This document shows positions 32,277-43,647 of a stretch of DNA of 64,000 nt, piece after piece (within the stretch, counting starts at the first letter, position 1; every line of letters starts with the position of its first letter). The notes beneath the pieces are model-generated. The model ran no database searches, was not told the origin of the DNA, and saw only the letters and a program-made list of their open reading frames with translations. The stretch comes from Calendula officinalis. Taxonomy: Eukaryota; Streptophyta; Magnoliopsida; Asterales; Asteraceae. The stretch spans positions 32,451,764 to 32,515,763 of the forward strand of contig OY970829.1 in assembly GCA_963853835.1 (NCBI GenBank), written 5' to 3'. The position numbers and the translations under genes are program-made.

Positions 32277-32395
32277 GGGGGGCAACACGAGGACTTCCCA
32301 GGAGGTCACCCATCCTAGTACTACTCTCGCCCAAGCACGCTTAACTGCGGAGTTCTGATGGGATCCGGTGCATTAGTGCTGGTATGATCGCACCC
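32277..32395 (-). rRNA. 5S rRNA gene, copy 93 (C93U type)
   Basis: 119 nt. Changes: C93U, A115C. Confidence 0.93.
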
Positions 32396-32577
32396 GAAAT
32401 ATATCCCGCTCTTTATTATCTTATACACCAACAGTGTTGCATGCTAGGAAGGCTAAACATGTGCTAAGGAGCCAAACGGCCCAACCGTGCGCCACCCGCC
32501 GTCTCCTTGTTCACGCACCACCCACGGTCGCAACCGTGACCACCCCGGGACGCAGGGGAAAAAACGAAACAAAAAGA

Positions 32578-32696
32578 GGGGTGCAACACGAGGACTTCCA
32601 AGGGGGTCACCCATCCTAGTACTACTCTCGCCCAAGCACGCTTAACTGCGGAGTTCTGATGGGATCCGGTGCATTAGTGCTGGTATGATCGCACCG
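32578..32696 (-). rRNA. 5S rRNA gene, copy 94
   Basis: 119 nt. Changes: G1C, G97U. Confidence 0.93.
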
Positions 32697-32929
32697 GAAA
32701 TATGTCCCGCTCTTTATTATCTTATACACCAACAGTGTTGCATGCTAGGAAGGCTAAACATGTGCTAAGGAGCCAAACGGCCCAACCGTGCGCCACCCGG
32801 CGTCTCCGAGCCCCGGCAGGCCCACGTCCCCACGCCCTCCCCCGCACGCCCGTCCCATTGTTCACGCACCACCCACGGTCGCAACCGTGACCACCCCGGG
32901 ACGTAGGGGAAAAAAACGAAACAAAAAGA

Positions 32930-33048
32930 GGGGTGCAACACGAGGACTTCCCAGGGGGTCACCCATCCTAGTACTACTCTCGCCCAAGCACGCTTAACTG
33001 CGGAGTTCTGATGGGATCCGGTGCATTAGTGCTGGTATGATGGCACCC
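32930..33048 (-). rRNA. 5S rRNA gene, copy 95
   Basis: 119 nt. Change: G7C; one base differs just upstream of the start (ATGTTTC). Confidence 0.94.
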
Positions 33049-33280
33049 GAAACATGTCCCGCTCTTTATTATCTTATACACCAACAGTGTTGCCTGCTAG
33101 GAAGGCTAAACATGTGCTAAGGAGCCAAACGGCCCAACCGTGCGCCACCCGCCGTCTCTTAGCCCCGGCAGGCCCACGTTCCCACGCCCTCCCCCGCACG
33201 CCCGTCCCTTGTTCACGCACCACCCACGGTCGCAACCGTGACCACCCCGGGACGCAGGGGAAAAAAACGAAACAAAAAGA

Positions 33281-33358
33281 GGGGTGCAACACGACGACTT
33301 CCCAGGGGGTCACCCATCTGATGGGATCCGGTGCATTAGTGCTGGTATGATCGGACCC
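33281..33358 (-). pseudogene. 5S rRNA copy 96, 41-nt internal deletion
   Basis: 78 nt, nt 42-82 deleted; G5C, C105G. Confidence 0.94.
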
Positions 33359-33590
33359 GAAATATGTCCCGCTCTTTATTATCTTATACACCAACAGTGT
33401 TGCATGCTAGGAAGGCTAAACATGTGCTAAGGAGCCAAACGGCCCAACCGTGCGCCACCCGCCGTCTCCTAGCCCCGGCAGGCCCACGTCCCCACGCCCT
33501 CCCCCGCACGCCCGACCCCTTGTTCACGCACCACCCACGGTCGCAACCGTGACCACACCGGGACGCAGGGGAAAAAACGAAACAAAAAGA

Positions 33591-33709
33591 GGGGTGCAAC
33601 ACGAGGACTTCCCAGGCGGTCACCCATCCTAGTACTACTCTCGCCCAAGCACGCTTAACTGCGGAGTTCTGATGGGATCCGGTGCATTAGTGCTGGTATG
33701 ATCGCACCC
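33591..33709 (-). rRNA. 5S rRNA gene, copy 97
   Basis: 119 nt. Change: C93G (C box). Confidence 0.94.
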
Positions 33710-33943
33710 GAAATATGACCCGCTCTTTATTATCTTATACACCAACAGTGTTGCATGCTAGGAAGGCTAAACATGTGCTAAGGAGCCAAACGGCCCAACC
33801 GTGCGCCACCCGCCGTCTCCTAGCCCCGGCAGGCCCACGTCCCCACGCCCTCCCCCGCACGCCCGTCCCCTTGTTCACGCACCGCCCACGGTCGTAACCG
33901 TGACCACCCCGGGACGCAGGGGAAAAAAAACGAAACAAAAAGA

Positions 33944-34062
33944 GGGGTGCAACACGAGGACTTCCCAGGGGGTCACCCATCCTAGTACTACTCTCGCCCA
34001 AGCACGCTTAACTGCGGAGTCCTGATGGGATCCGGTGCATTAGTGCTGGTATGATCGCACCC
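33944..34062 (-). rRNA. 5S rRNA gene, copy 98 (A42G, TGTAAG promoter)
   Basis: 119 nt. Change: A42G. TATA-like box is TGTAAG. Confidence 0.94.
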
Positions 34063-34296
34063 GAAATATGACCCGCTCTTTATTATCTTACACACCAACA
34101 GTGTTGCATGCTAGGAAGGCTAAACATGGGCTAAGGGCCCAAACGGCCCAACCGTGCGCCACCCGCCGTCTCCTAGCCCCGGCAGGCCCACGTCCCCACG
34201 CCCTCCCCCGCACGCTCGTCCCCTTGTTCACGCACCACCCACGGTCGCAACCTCTACCACCCCGGGACGCATGGGAAAAAAAACGAAACAAAAAGA

Positions 34297-34415
34297 GGGG
34301 TGCAACACGAGTACTTCCCAGGGGGTCAACCATCCTAGTACTACTCTCGCTCTAGCACGCTTAACTGCGGAGTTCTGATGGGATCCGGTGCATTAGTGCT
34401 GGTATGATCGCACCC
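34297..34415 (-). rRNA. 5S rRNA gene, copy 99
   Basis: 119 nt. Changes: U63A, G65A, G87U, C104A. Confidence 0.91.
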
Positions 34416-34649
34416 GAAATATGTCCCGCTCTTTATTATCTTATACACCAACAGTGTTGCATGCTAGGAAGGCTAAACATGTGCTAAGGAGCCAAACGGC
34501 CCAACCGTGCGCCACCCGCCGTCTCCTAGCCCCGGCAGGCCCACGTTCCCACGCCCTCCCCCGCACGCCCGTCCCCGTGTTCACGCACCACCCACGGTCG
34601 CAACCGTGACCACCCCGGGACGCAGGGAAAAAAAAACGAAACAAAAAGA

Positions 34650-34768
34650 GGGGTGCAACACGAGGACTTCCCAGGGGGTCACCCATCCTAGTTCTACTCT
34701 CGCCCAAGCACGCTTAACTGCGGAGTTCTGATGGGATCCGGTGCATTAGTGCTGGTATGATCGCACAA
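34650..34768 (-). rRNA. 5S rRNA gene, copy 100
   Basis: 119 nt. Changes: G1U, G2U, U76A. Confidence 0.92.
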
Positions 34769-35001
34769 GAAATATGTCCCGCTCTTTATTATCTTATACA
34801 CCAACAGTGTTGCATGCTAGGAAGGCTAAACATGTGCTAAGGAGCCAAACGGCCCAACCGTGCGCCACCCGCCGTCTCCTAGCCCCGGCAGGCCCACGTC
34901 CCCACGCCCTCCCCCGCACGCCCGTCCCCTTGTTCACGCACCACCCACGGTCGCAACCGTGACCACCCCGGGACGCAGGGGAAAAAAACGAAACAAAAAG
35001 A

Positions 35002-35120
35002 GGCGTGCAACACGAGGACTTCCCAGGGGGTAACCCATCCTAGTACTACTCTCGCCCAAGCACGCTTAACTGCGGAGTTCTGATGGGATCCGGTGCATTA
35101 GTGCTGGTATGATCGGACCC
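35002..35120 (-). rRNA. 5S rRNA gene, copy 101
   Basis: 119 nt. Changes: G5C, G89U, C117G (first position of the 4-unit repeat). Confidence 0.92.
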
Positions 35121-35353
35121 GAAATATGTCCCGCTCTTTATTATCTTATACACCAACAGTGTTGCATGCTAGGAAGGCTAAACATGTGCTAAGGAGCCAA
35201 ACGGCCCAACCGTGCGCCACCCGCCGTCTCCTAGCCCCGGCAGGCCCACGTCCCCACGCCCTCCCCCGCACGCCCGTCCCCTTGTTCACGCACCACCCAC
35301 GGTCGCAACCGTGACCACCCCGGGACGCAGGGGAAAAAAACGAAACAAAAAGA

Positions 35354-35470
35354 GGGGTGCAACACGAGGACTCCCAGGGGGTCACCCATCCTAGTACTAC
35401 TCTCGCCAAGCACGCTTAACTGCGGAGTTCTGATGGGATCCGGTGCATTAGTGCTGGTATGATCGCACCA
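35354..35470 (-). rRNA. 5S rRNA gene, copy 102 (117 nt)
   Basis: One G lost from nt 64-66 and one A from nt 100-101; also G1U. The counterparts (copies 106 and 110) are intact, so the losses are recent. Confidence 0.85.
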
Positions 35471-35702
35471 GAAATATGTCCCGCTCTTTATTATCTTATA
35501 CACCAACAGTGTTGCATGCTAGGAAGGCTAAACATGTGCTAAGGAGCCAAACGGCCCAACCGTGCGCCACCCGCCGTCTCCTAGCCCCGGCAGGCCCACG
35601 TTCCCACGCCCTCCCCCGCACGCCCGTCCCTTGTTCACGCACCACCCACGGTCGCAACCGTGACCACCCCGGGACGTAGGGGAAAAAAACGAAACAAAAA
35701 GA

Positions 35703-35780
35703 GGGGTGCAACACGACGACTTCCCAGGGGGTCACCCATCTGATGGGATCCGGTGCATTAGTGCTGGTATGATCGGACCC
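35703..35780 (-). pseudogene. 5S rRNA copy 103, 41-nt internal deletion
   Basis: 78 nt, nt 42-82 deleted; G5C, C105G. Third position of the first 4-unit repeat. Confidence 0.94.
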
Positions 35781-36012
35781 GAAATATGTCCCGCTCTTTA
35801 TTATCTTATACACCAACAGTGTTGCATGCTAGGAAGGCTAAACATGTGCTAAGGAGCCAAACGGCCAAACCGTGCGCCACCCGCCGTCTCCTAGCCCCGG
35901 CAGGCCCACGTCCCCACGCCCTCCCCCGCACGCCCGTCCCCTTGTTCACGCACCACCCACGGTCGCAACCGTGACCACCCCGGGACGCAGGGGAAAAAAC
36001 GAAATAAAAAGA

Positions 36013-36131
36013 GGGGTGCAACACGAGGACTTCCCAGGAGGTCACCCATCCTAGTACTACTCTCGCCCAAGCACGCTTAACTGCGGAGTTCTGATGGGAT
36101 CCGGTGCATTAGTGCTGGTATGATCGCACAA
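36013..36131 (-). rRNA. 5S rRNA gene, copy 104 (C93U type)
   Basis: 119 nt. Changes: G1U, G2U, C93U. Confidence 0.93.
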
Positions 36132-36364
36132 GAAATATGTCCCGCTCTTTATTATCTTATACACCAACAGTGTTGCATGCTAGGAAGGCTAAACATGTGC
36201 TAAGGAGCCAAACGGCCCAACCGTGCGCCACCCGCCGTCTCCTAGCCCCGGCAGGCCCACGTCCCCACGCCCTCCCCCGCACGCCCGTCCCCTTGTTCAC
36301 GCACCACCCACGGTCGCAACCGTGACCACCCCGGGACGCAGGGGAAAAAAACGAAACAAAAAGA

Positions 36365-36483
36365 GGCGTGCAACACGAGGACTTCCCAGGGGGTAACCCA
36401 TCCTAGTACTACTCTCGCCCAAGCACGCTTAACTGCGGAGTTCTGATGGGATCCGGTGCTTTAGTGCTGGTATGATCGGACCC
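36365..36483 (-). rRNA. 5S rRNA gene, copy 105
   Basis: 119 nt. Changes: G5C, U24A, G89U, C117G. Confidence 0.92.
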
Positions 36484-36716
36484 GAAATATGTCCCGCTCT
36501 TTATTATCTTATACACCAACAGTGTTGCATGCTAGGAAGGCTAAACATGTGCTAAGGAGCCAAACGGCCCAACCGTGCGCCACCCGCCGTCTCCTAGCCC
36601 CGGCAGGCCCACGTCCCCACGCCCTCCCCCGCACGCCCGTCCCCTTGTTCACGCACCACCCACGGTCGCAACCGTGACCACCCCGGGACGCATGGGAAAA
36701 AAACGAAACAAAAAGA

Positions 36717-36835
36717 GGGGTGCAACACGAGGACTTCCCAGGGGGTCACCCATCCTAGTACTACTCTCGCCCAAGCACGCTTAACTGCGGAGTTCTGATG
36801 GGATCCGGTGCATTAGTGCTGGTATGATCGCACCA
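36717..36835 (-). rRNA. 5S rRNA gene, copy 106
   Basis: 119 nt. Change: G1U. Confidence 0.95.
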
Positions 36836-37067
36836 GAAATATGTCCCGCTCTTTATTATCTTATACACCAACAGTGTTGCATGCTAGGAAGGCTAAACAT
36901 GTGCTAAGGAGCCAAACGGCCCAACCGTGCGCCACCCGCCGTCTCCTAGCCCCGGCAGGCCCACGTTCCCACGCCCTCCCCCGCACGCCCGTCCCTTGTT
37001 CACGCACCACCCACGGTCGCAACCGTGACCACCCCGGGACGCAGGGGAAAAAAACGAAACAAAAAGA

Positions 37068-37145
37068 GGGGTGCAACACGACGACTTCCCAGGGGGTCAC
37101 CCATCTGATGGGATCCGGTGCATTAGTGCTGGTATGATCGGACCC
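37068..37145 (-). pseudogene. 5S rRNA copy 107, 41-nt internal deletion
   Basis: 78 nt, nt 42-82 deleted; G5C, C105G. Second 4-unit repeat. Confidence 0.94.
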
Positions 37146-37377
37146 GAAATATGTCCCGCTCTTTATTATCTTATACACCAACAGTGTTGCATGCTAGGAA
37201 GGCTAAACATGTGCTAAGGAGCCAAACGGCCCAACCGTGCGCCACCCGCCGTCTCCTAGCCCCGGCAGTCCCACGTCCCCACGCCCTCCCCCGCACGCCC
37301 GTCCCCTTGTTCACGCACCACCCACGGTCGCAACCGTGACCACCCCGGGACGCAGGGGAAAAAACGAAATAAAAAGA

Positions 37378-37496
37378 GGGGTGCAACACGAGGACTTCCC
37401 AGGAGGTCACCCATCCTAGTACTACTCTCGCCCAAGCACGCTTAACTGCGGAGTTCTGATGGGATCAGGTGCATTAGTGCTGGTATGATCGCACAA
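37378..37496 (-). rRNA. 5S rRNA gene, copy 108 (C93U type)
   Basis: 119 nt. Changes: G1U, G2U, G30U, C93U. Confidence 0.92.
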
Positions 37497-37729
37497 GAAA
37501 TATGTCCCGCTCTTTATTATCGTATACACCAACAGTGTTGCATGCTAGGAAGGCTAAACATGTGCTAAGGAGCCAAACGGCCCAACCGTGCGCCACCCGC
37601 CGTCTCCTAGCCCCGGCAGGCCCACGTCCCCACGCCCTCCCCCGCACGCCCGTCCCCTTGTTCACGCACCACCCACGGTCGCAACCGTGACCACCCCGGG
37701 ACGCAGGGGAAAAAAACGAAACAAAAAGA

Positions 37730-37848
37730 GGCGTGCAACACGAGGACTTCCCAGGGGGTAACCCATCCTAGTACTACTCTCGCCCAAGCACGCTTAACTG
37801 CGGAGTTCTGATGGGATCCGGTGCATTAGTGCTGGTATGATCGGACCC
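37730..37848 (-). rRNA. 5S rRNA gene, copy 109
   Basis: 119 nt. Changes: G5C, G89U, C117G. Confidence 0.92.
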
Positions 37849-38081
37849 GAAATATGTCCCGCTCTTTATTATCTTATACACCAACAGTGTTGCATGCTAG
37901 GAAGGCTAAACATGTGCTAAGGAGCCAAACGGCCCAACCGTGCGCCACCCGCCGTCTCCTAGCCCCGGCAGGCCCACGTCCCCACGCCCTCCCCCGCACG
38001 CCCGTCCCCTTGTTCACGCACCACCCACGGTCGCAACCGTGACCACCCCGGGACGCAGGGGAAAAAAACGAAACAAAAAGA

Positions 38082-38200
38082 GGGGTGCAACACGAGGACT
38101 TCCCAGGGGGTCACCCATCCTAGTACTACTCTCGCCCAAGCACGCTTAACTGCGGAGTTCTGATGGGATCCGGTGCATTAGTGCTGGTATGATCGCACCA
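38082..38200 (-). rRNA. 5S rRNA gene, copy 110
   Basis: 119 nt. Change: G1U. Confidence 0.95.
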
Positions 38201-38432
38201 GAAATATGTCCCGCTCTTTATTATCTTATACACCAACAGTGTTGCATGCTAGGAAGGCTAAACATGTGCTAAAGAGCCAAACGGCCCAACCGTGCGCCAC
38301 CCGCCGTCTCCTAGCCCCGGCAGGCCCACGTTCCCACGCCCTCCCCCGCACGCCCGTCCCTTGTTCACGCACCACCCACGGTCGCAACCGTGACCACCCC
38401 GGGACGCAGGGGAAAAAAACGAAACAAAAAGA

Positions 38433-38510
38433 GGGGTGCAACACGACGACTTCCCAGGGGGTCACCCATCTGATGGGATCCGGTGCATTAGTGCTGGTAT
38501 GATCGGACCC
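38433..38510 (-). pseudogene. 5S rRNA copy 111, 41-nt internal deletion
   Basis: 78 nt, nt 42-82 deleted; G5C, C105G. Third 4-unit repeat. Confidence 0.94.
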
Positions 38511-38742
38511 GAAATATGTCCCGCTCTTTATTATCTTATACACCAACAATGTTGCATGCTAGGAAGGCTAAACATGTGCTAAGGAGCCAAACGGCCCAAC
38601 CGTGCGCCACCCGCCGTCTCCTAGCCCCGGCAGGCCCACGTCCCCACGCCCTCCCCCGCACGCCCGTCCCCTTGTTCACGCACCACCCACGGTCGCAACC
38701 GTGACCACCCCGGGACGCAGGGGAAAAAACGAAATAAAAAGA

Positions 38743-38861
38743 GGGGTGCAACACGAGGACTTCCCAGGAGGTCACCCATCCTAGTACTACTCTCGCCCAA
38801 GCACGCTTAACTGCGGAGTTCTGATGGGATCCGGTGCATTAGTGCTGGTATGATCGCACCC
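38743..38861 (-). rRNA. 5S rRNA gene, copy 112 (C93U type)
   Basis: 119 nt. Change: C93U. GC promoter element upstream altered (CCCACTTTTT on the plus strand). Confidence 0.94.
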
Positions 38862-39043
38862 GAAATATATCCCACTTTTTATTATCTTATACACCAACAG
38901 TGTTGCATGCTAGGAAGGCTAAACATGTGCTAAGGAGCCAAACGGCCCAACCGTGCGCCACCCGCCGTCTCCTTGTTCACGCACCACCCACGGTCGCAAC
39001 CGTGACCACCCCGGGACGCAGGGGAAAAAACGAAACAAAAAGA

Positions 39044-39162
39044 GGGGTGCAACACGAGGACTTCCAAGGGGGTCACCCATCCTAGTACTACTCTCGCCCA
39101 AGCACGCTTAACTGCGGAGTTCTGATGGGATCCGGTGCATTAGTGCTGGTATGATCGCACCG
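39044..39162 (-). rRNA. 5S rRNA gene, copy 113
   Basis: 119 nt. Changes: G1C, G97U. Confidence 0.93.
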
Positions 39163-39393
39163 GAAATATGTCCCGCTCTTTATTATCTTATACACCAAAA
39201 GTGTTGCATGCTAGGAAGGCTAAACATGTGCTAAGGAGCCAAACGGCCCAACCGTGCGCCACCTGCCGTCTCCGAGCCCCGGCAGGCCACGTTCCCACGC
39301 CCTCCCCCGCACACCCGTCCCCTTGTTCACGCACCACCCACGGTCGCAACCGTGACCACCCCGGGACGCAGGGGAAAAAACGAAACAAAAAGA

Positions 39394-39512
39394 GGGGTGC
39401 AACACGAGGACTTCCCAGGGGGTCACCCATCCTAGTACTACTCTCGCCCAAGCACGCTTAACTGCGGAGTTCTGATGGGATCCGGTGCATTAGTGCTGGT
39501 ATGATCGCACCC
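39394..39512 (-). rRNA. 5S rRNA gene, copy 114 (consensus)
   Basis: 119 nt, identical to consensus; TATAATATAA promoter form. Confidence 0.98.
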
Positions 39513-39744
39513 GAAATATGTCCCGCTCTTTATTATATTATACACCAACAGTGTTGCATGCTAGGAAGGCTAAACATGTGCTAAGGGGCCAAACGGCCCA
39601 ACCGTGCGCCACCCCCGTCTCCTAGCCCCGGCAGGCCCACGTCGCTACGCCCTCCCCCGCACGCTCGTCCCCTTGTTCACGCACCACCCACGGTCGCAAC
39701 CGTGACCACCCCGGGACGCAGGGAAAAAAAGCGAAACAAAAAGA

Positions 39745-39863
39745 GGGGTGCAACACGAGGACTTCCAAGGGGGTCACCCATCCTAGTACTACTCTCGTCC
39801 AAGCACGCTTAACTGCGGAGTTCTGATGGGATCCGATGCATTAGTGCTGGTATGATCGCACCC
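39745..39863 (-). rRNA. 5S rRNA gene, copy 115
   Basis: 119 nt. Changes: C28U, G66A, G97U. Confidence 0.92.
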
Positions 39864-40081
39864 GAAATATGTCCCGCTCTTTATTATCTTATACACCAAC
39901 AGTGTTGCATGCTAGGAAGGCTAAACATGTGCTAAGGAGCCAAACGGCCCAACCGTGCGCCACCCGCCGTCTCCTAGCCCCGGCAGGCTCATGTTCCCAC
40001 GCCCGTCTCCTTGTTCACGCACCACCCACGGTCGCAACCGTGACCACCCCGGGACGCAGGGGAAAAAACGAAACAAAAAGA

Positions 40082-40200
40082 GGGGTGCAACACGAGGACT
40101 TCCCAGGGGGTCACCCATCCTAGTACTACTCTCGCCCAAGCACGCTTAACTGCGGAGTTCTGATGGGATCCGGTGCATTAGTGCTGGTATGATCGCACCG
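40082..40200 (-). rRNA. 5S rRNA gene, copy 116
   Basis: 119 nt. Change: G1C. Confidence 0.95.
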
Positions 40201-40434
40201 GAAATATGTCCCGCTCTTTATTATCTTATACACCAACAGTGTTGCATGCTAGGAAGGCTAAACATGTGCTAAGGAGCCAAACGGCCCAACCGTGCGCCAC
40301 CCGCCGTCTCCGAGCCCCGGCAGGCCCACGTTCCCAGGCCCTCCCCCGCACACCCGTCCCCTTGTTCACGCACCACCCACGGTCACAACCGTGACTACCC
40401 CGGGACGCAGGGGGAAAAAAACGAAACAAAAAGA

Positions 40435-40553
40435 GGGGTGCAACACGAGGACTTCCCAGGGGGTCACCCATCCTAGTACTACTCTCGCCCAAGCACGCTT
40501 AACTGCGGAGTTCTGATGGGATCCGGTGCATTAGTGCTGGTATGATCGCACAC
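40435..40553 (-). rRNA. 5S rRNA gene, copy 117
   Basis: 119 nt. Change: G2U; C-1 lost. Confidence 0.94.
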
Positions 40554-40784
40554 AAAATATGACCCGCTCTTTATTATCTTATACACCAACAGTGTTGCAT
40601 GCTAGAAGGCTAAACATGTGCTAAGGAGCCAACGGCCCAACCGTGCGCCACCCGCCGTCTCCTAGCCCCGGCAGGCCCACGTCCCCACGCCCTCCCCCGC
40701 ACACCCGTCCCCTTGTTCACGCACCACCCACGGTCGCAACCGTGACCACCCCGGGACGCAGGGGAAAAAAACGAAACAAAAAGA

Positions 40785-40903
40785 GGGGTGCAACACGAGG
40801 ACTTCCAAGGGGGTCACCCATCCTAGTACTACTCTCGCCCAAGCACGCTGAACTGCGGAGTTCTGATGGGATCCGGTGCATTAGTTCTGGTATGATCGGA
40901 CCC
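40785..40903 (-). rRNA. 5S rRNA gene, copy 118
   Basis: 119 nt. Changes: G5C, C18A, A54C (A box), G97U. Confidence 0.91.
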
Positions 40904-41136
40904 GAAATATGTCCCGCTCTTTATTATCTTATACACCAACAGTGTTGCATGCTAGGAAGACTAAACATGTGCTAAGGAGCCAAACGGCCCAACCGTGCGC
41001 CACCCGCCGTCTCCTAGCCCCGGCAGGCCCACGTCCCCACGCCCTCCCCCGCACGCCCGTCCCATTGTTCACGCACCACCCACGGTCGCAACCATGACCA
41101 CCCCGGGACGTAGGGGAAAAAAACGAAACAAAAAGA

Positions 41137-41255
41137 GGGGTGCAACACGAGGACTTCCCAGGGGGTCACCCATCCTAGTACTACTCTCGCCCAAGCACGC
41201 TTAACTGCGGAGTTCTGATGGGATCCGGTGCATTAGTGCTGGTATGATGGCACCC
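41137..41255 (-). rRNA. 5S rRNA gene, copy 119
   Basis: 119 nt. Change: G7C. Confidence 0.95.
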
Positions 41256-41487
41256 GAAATATGTCCCGCTCTTTATTATCTAATACACCAAAAGTGTTGC
41301 ATGCTAGGAAGGCTAAACATGTGCTAAGGAGCCAAACGGCCCAACCGTGCGCCACCCGCCGTCTCCTAGCCCCGGCAGGCCCACGTTCCCACGCCCTCCC
41401 CCGCACGCCCGTCCCTTGTTCACGCACCACCCACGGTCGCAACCGTGACCACCCCGGGACGCAGGGGAAAAAAACGAAACAAAAAGA

Positions 41488-41565
41488 GGGGTGCAACACG
41501 ACGACTTCCCAGGGGGTCACCCATCTGATGGGATCCGGTGCATTAGTGCTGGTATGATCGCACCC
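41488..41565 (-). pseudogene. 5S rRNA copy 120, 41-nt internal deletion, recombinant 5' end
   Basis: 78 nt, nt 42-82 deleted; C105G but without the G5C found in the other eleven deleted copies. It abuts a 13339-type upstream spacer (TATAATATAA form), so the crossover lies within or next to the remaining 5' part. Confidence 0.93.
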
Positions 41566-41784
41566 GAAATATGTCCCGCTCTTTATTATATTATACACAA
41601 CCAGTGTTGCATGCTAGGAAGGCTAAACATGTGCTAAGGAGCAAAACGACCCAACCGTCTCCTAGCCCCGGCAGGCCCATGTCCTCACGCCCTCCCCTGC
41701 ACGCCCGTCCCCTTGTTCACGCACCAGCCACGGTCGCAACCGTGACCACCCCGGGATGCAGGGGAAAAAAACGAAACAAAAAGA

Positions 41785-41903
41785 GGGGTGCAAAACGAGG
41801 ACTTCCCAGGGGGTCACCCATCCTAGTACTACTCTCGCCCAAGCACGCTTAACTGCGGAGTTCTGATGGGATCCGGTGCATTAGTGCTGGTATGATCGCA
41901 CCC
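41785..41903 (-). rRNA. 5S rRNA gene, copy 121
   Basis: 119 nt. Change: G110U. Counterpart of copies 1 and 39 but without G51A. Confidence 0.95.
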
Positions 41904-42135
41904 GAAATATGTCCCGCTCTTTATTATCTTATACACCAACAGTGTTGCATGCTAGGAAGGCTAAACATGTGCTAAGGGGCCAAACGGCCTAACCGTGCAC
42001 CACCCGCCGTCTCCTAGCCCCGGCAGGCCCACGTCCCCACGCCCTCCCCCGCACGCTCGTCCCCTTGTTCACGCACCACCCACGGTCGCAACCGTGACCA
42101 CCCCGTGACGCAGGGAAAAAAACAAAACAAAAAGA

Positions 42136-42254
42136 GGGGTGCAACACGAGGACTTCCCAGGGGGTCACCAATCCTAGTACTACTCTCGCCCAAGCACGCT
42201 TAACTGCGGAGTTCTAATGGGATCCGGTGCATTAGTGCTGGTATGATCGCACCC
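42136..42254 (-). rRNA. 5S rRNA gene, copy 122
   Basis: 119 nt. Changes: C39U, G85U. Confidence 0.94.
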
Positions 42255-42474
42255 GAAATATGTCCCGCTCTTTATTATCTTATACACCAACAGTGTTGAA
42301 TGCTAGGAAGGCTAAACATGTGCTAAGGAGCAAAATGACCCAACCGTCTCCTAGCCCCGGCAGGCCCACGTCCTCACGCCCTCCCCCGCACGCCCGTCCC
42401 CTTGTTCACGCACCACTCACGGTCGCAACCGTGACCACCCCGGGACGCAGGGGGAAAAAAACGAAACAAAAAGA

Positions 42475-42593
42475 GGGGTGCAAAACGAGGACTTCCCAGG
42501 GGGTCACCCATCCTAGTACTACTCTCGCCCAAGCACGCTTAACTGAGGAGTTCTGATGGGATCCGGTGCATTAGTGCTGGTATGATCGCACCC
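42475..42593 (-). rRNA. 5S rRNA gene, copy 123
   Basis: 119 nt. Changes: G48U, G110U; C-1 lost. Confidence 0.93.
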
Positions 42594-42826
42594 AAAATAT
42601 GTCCTGCTCTTTTTTATCTTATACACCAACAGTGTTGCATGCTAGGAAGGCTAAACATGTGCTAAGGGGCCAAACGGCCGAACCGTGCGCCACCCGCCGT
42701 CTCCTAGCCCCGACAGGCCCACGTCCCCACGCCCTCCCCCGCACGCTCGTCCCCTTGTTCACGCACCACCCACGGTCGCAACTGTGACCACCCCGGGACG
42801 CAGGGGAAAAAAACGAAACAAAAAGA

Positions 42827-42945
42827 GAGGTGCAACACGAGGACTTCCCAGGGGGTCACCCATCCTAGTACTACTCTCGCCCAAGCACGCTTAACTGCGG
42901 AGTTCTGATGGGATCCGGTGCATTAGTGCTGGCATGATCGCACCC
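42827..42945 (-). rRNA. 5S rRNA gene, copy 124
   Basis: 119 nt. Changes: A13G, C118U. Confidence 0.94.
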
Positions 42946-43179
42946 GAAATATGTCCCGCTCTTTATTTTCTTATACACCAACCGTGTTGCATGCTAGGAT
43001 GGCTAAACATGTGCTAAGGAGCAAAACGACCCAACCGTGCGCCACCCGCCGTCTCCTAGCCCCGGCAGGCCCACGTTCCCACGCCCTCCCCCGCACGCCC
43101 GTCCCCTTGTTCACGCACCACCCACGGTCGCAACCGTGACCACCCCGGGACGCAGGGGAAAAAAAACGAAACAAAAAGA

Positions 43180-43298
43180 GGGGTGCAACACGAGGACTTC
43201 CCAGGGGGTCACCCATCCTAGTACTACTCTCGCCCAAGCACGCTTAACTGCGGAGTTCTGATGGGATCCGGTGCATTAGTGCTGGTATGATCGCACCC
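43180..43298 (-). rRNA. 5S rRNA gene, copy 125 (consensus)
   Basis: 119 nt, identical to consensus. Confidence 0.98.
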
Positions 43299-43530
43299 GA
43301 AATATGTCCCGCTCTTTATTATCTTATACACCAACAGTGTTGCATGCTAGGAAGGCTAAACATGTGCTAAGGAGCCAAACGGCCCAACCGTGCGCCACCC
43401 CCCGTCTCCTAGCCCCGGCAGGCCCACGTCCCCACGCCCTCCCCCGCACGCTCGTCCCATTGTTCACGCACCACCCACGGTCGCAACCGTGACCACTTCG
43501 GGACGCAGGGAAAAAAACGAAACAAAAAGA

Positions 43531-43647
43531 GGGGTGCAACACGAGGACTTCCCAGGGGTCACCCATCCTAGTACTACTCTCGCCAAAGCACGCTTAACTG
43601 CGGAGTTCTGATGGGATCCGATGCCTTAGTGCTGGTATGATCGCACC
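43531..43647 (-). rRNA. 5S rRNA gene, copy 126 (117 nt)
   Basis: C lost in the C-box run and 5' G lost, as in copy 44; U24G, C28U, and private G64U (A box). Confidence 0.84.

Larger units (their letters stand above)
30684..32735. repeat. 6-unit segment duplicated from 23449-25500
   Basis: Units starting at 23449, 23802, 24154, 24506, 24816 and 25167 recur 7234-7235 bp later in the same order, including the 41-nt-deleted gene and the 301-bp unit. Single-base indels separate the copies. Confidence 0.9.
34774..38866. repeat. 4-unit higher-order repeat, three copies (about 1365 bp each)
   Basis: Copies begin at 34774, 36137 and 37502. Each has four units in the same order. Their genes are C117G/G89U/G5C, then G1U, then the 41-nt-deleted copy, then C93U (with G2U/G1U in the first two copies). 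The spacings are 1363-1365 bp. The first copy has two extra 1-nt losses in its second gene (35354-35470). Confidence 0.93.
39518..41260. repeat. 5-unit segment also found at 47490-49232
   Basis: Units starting at 39518, 39869, 40206, 40559 and 40909 recur in order at 47490-48881, a shift of 7972-7973 bp. Related series are at 20298, 25819, 28236, 58166 and 60901. Confidence 0.88.
41609..43298. repeat. Recurrent multi-unit block, copy 3
   Basis: Matches 13377-15065. The junction on its left is abrupt: a 41-nt-deleted 5S copy of the 41261 unit type is followed at 41571 by the 13339 unit type. Confidence 0.88.
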
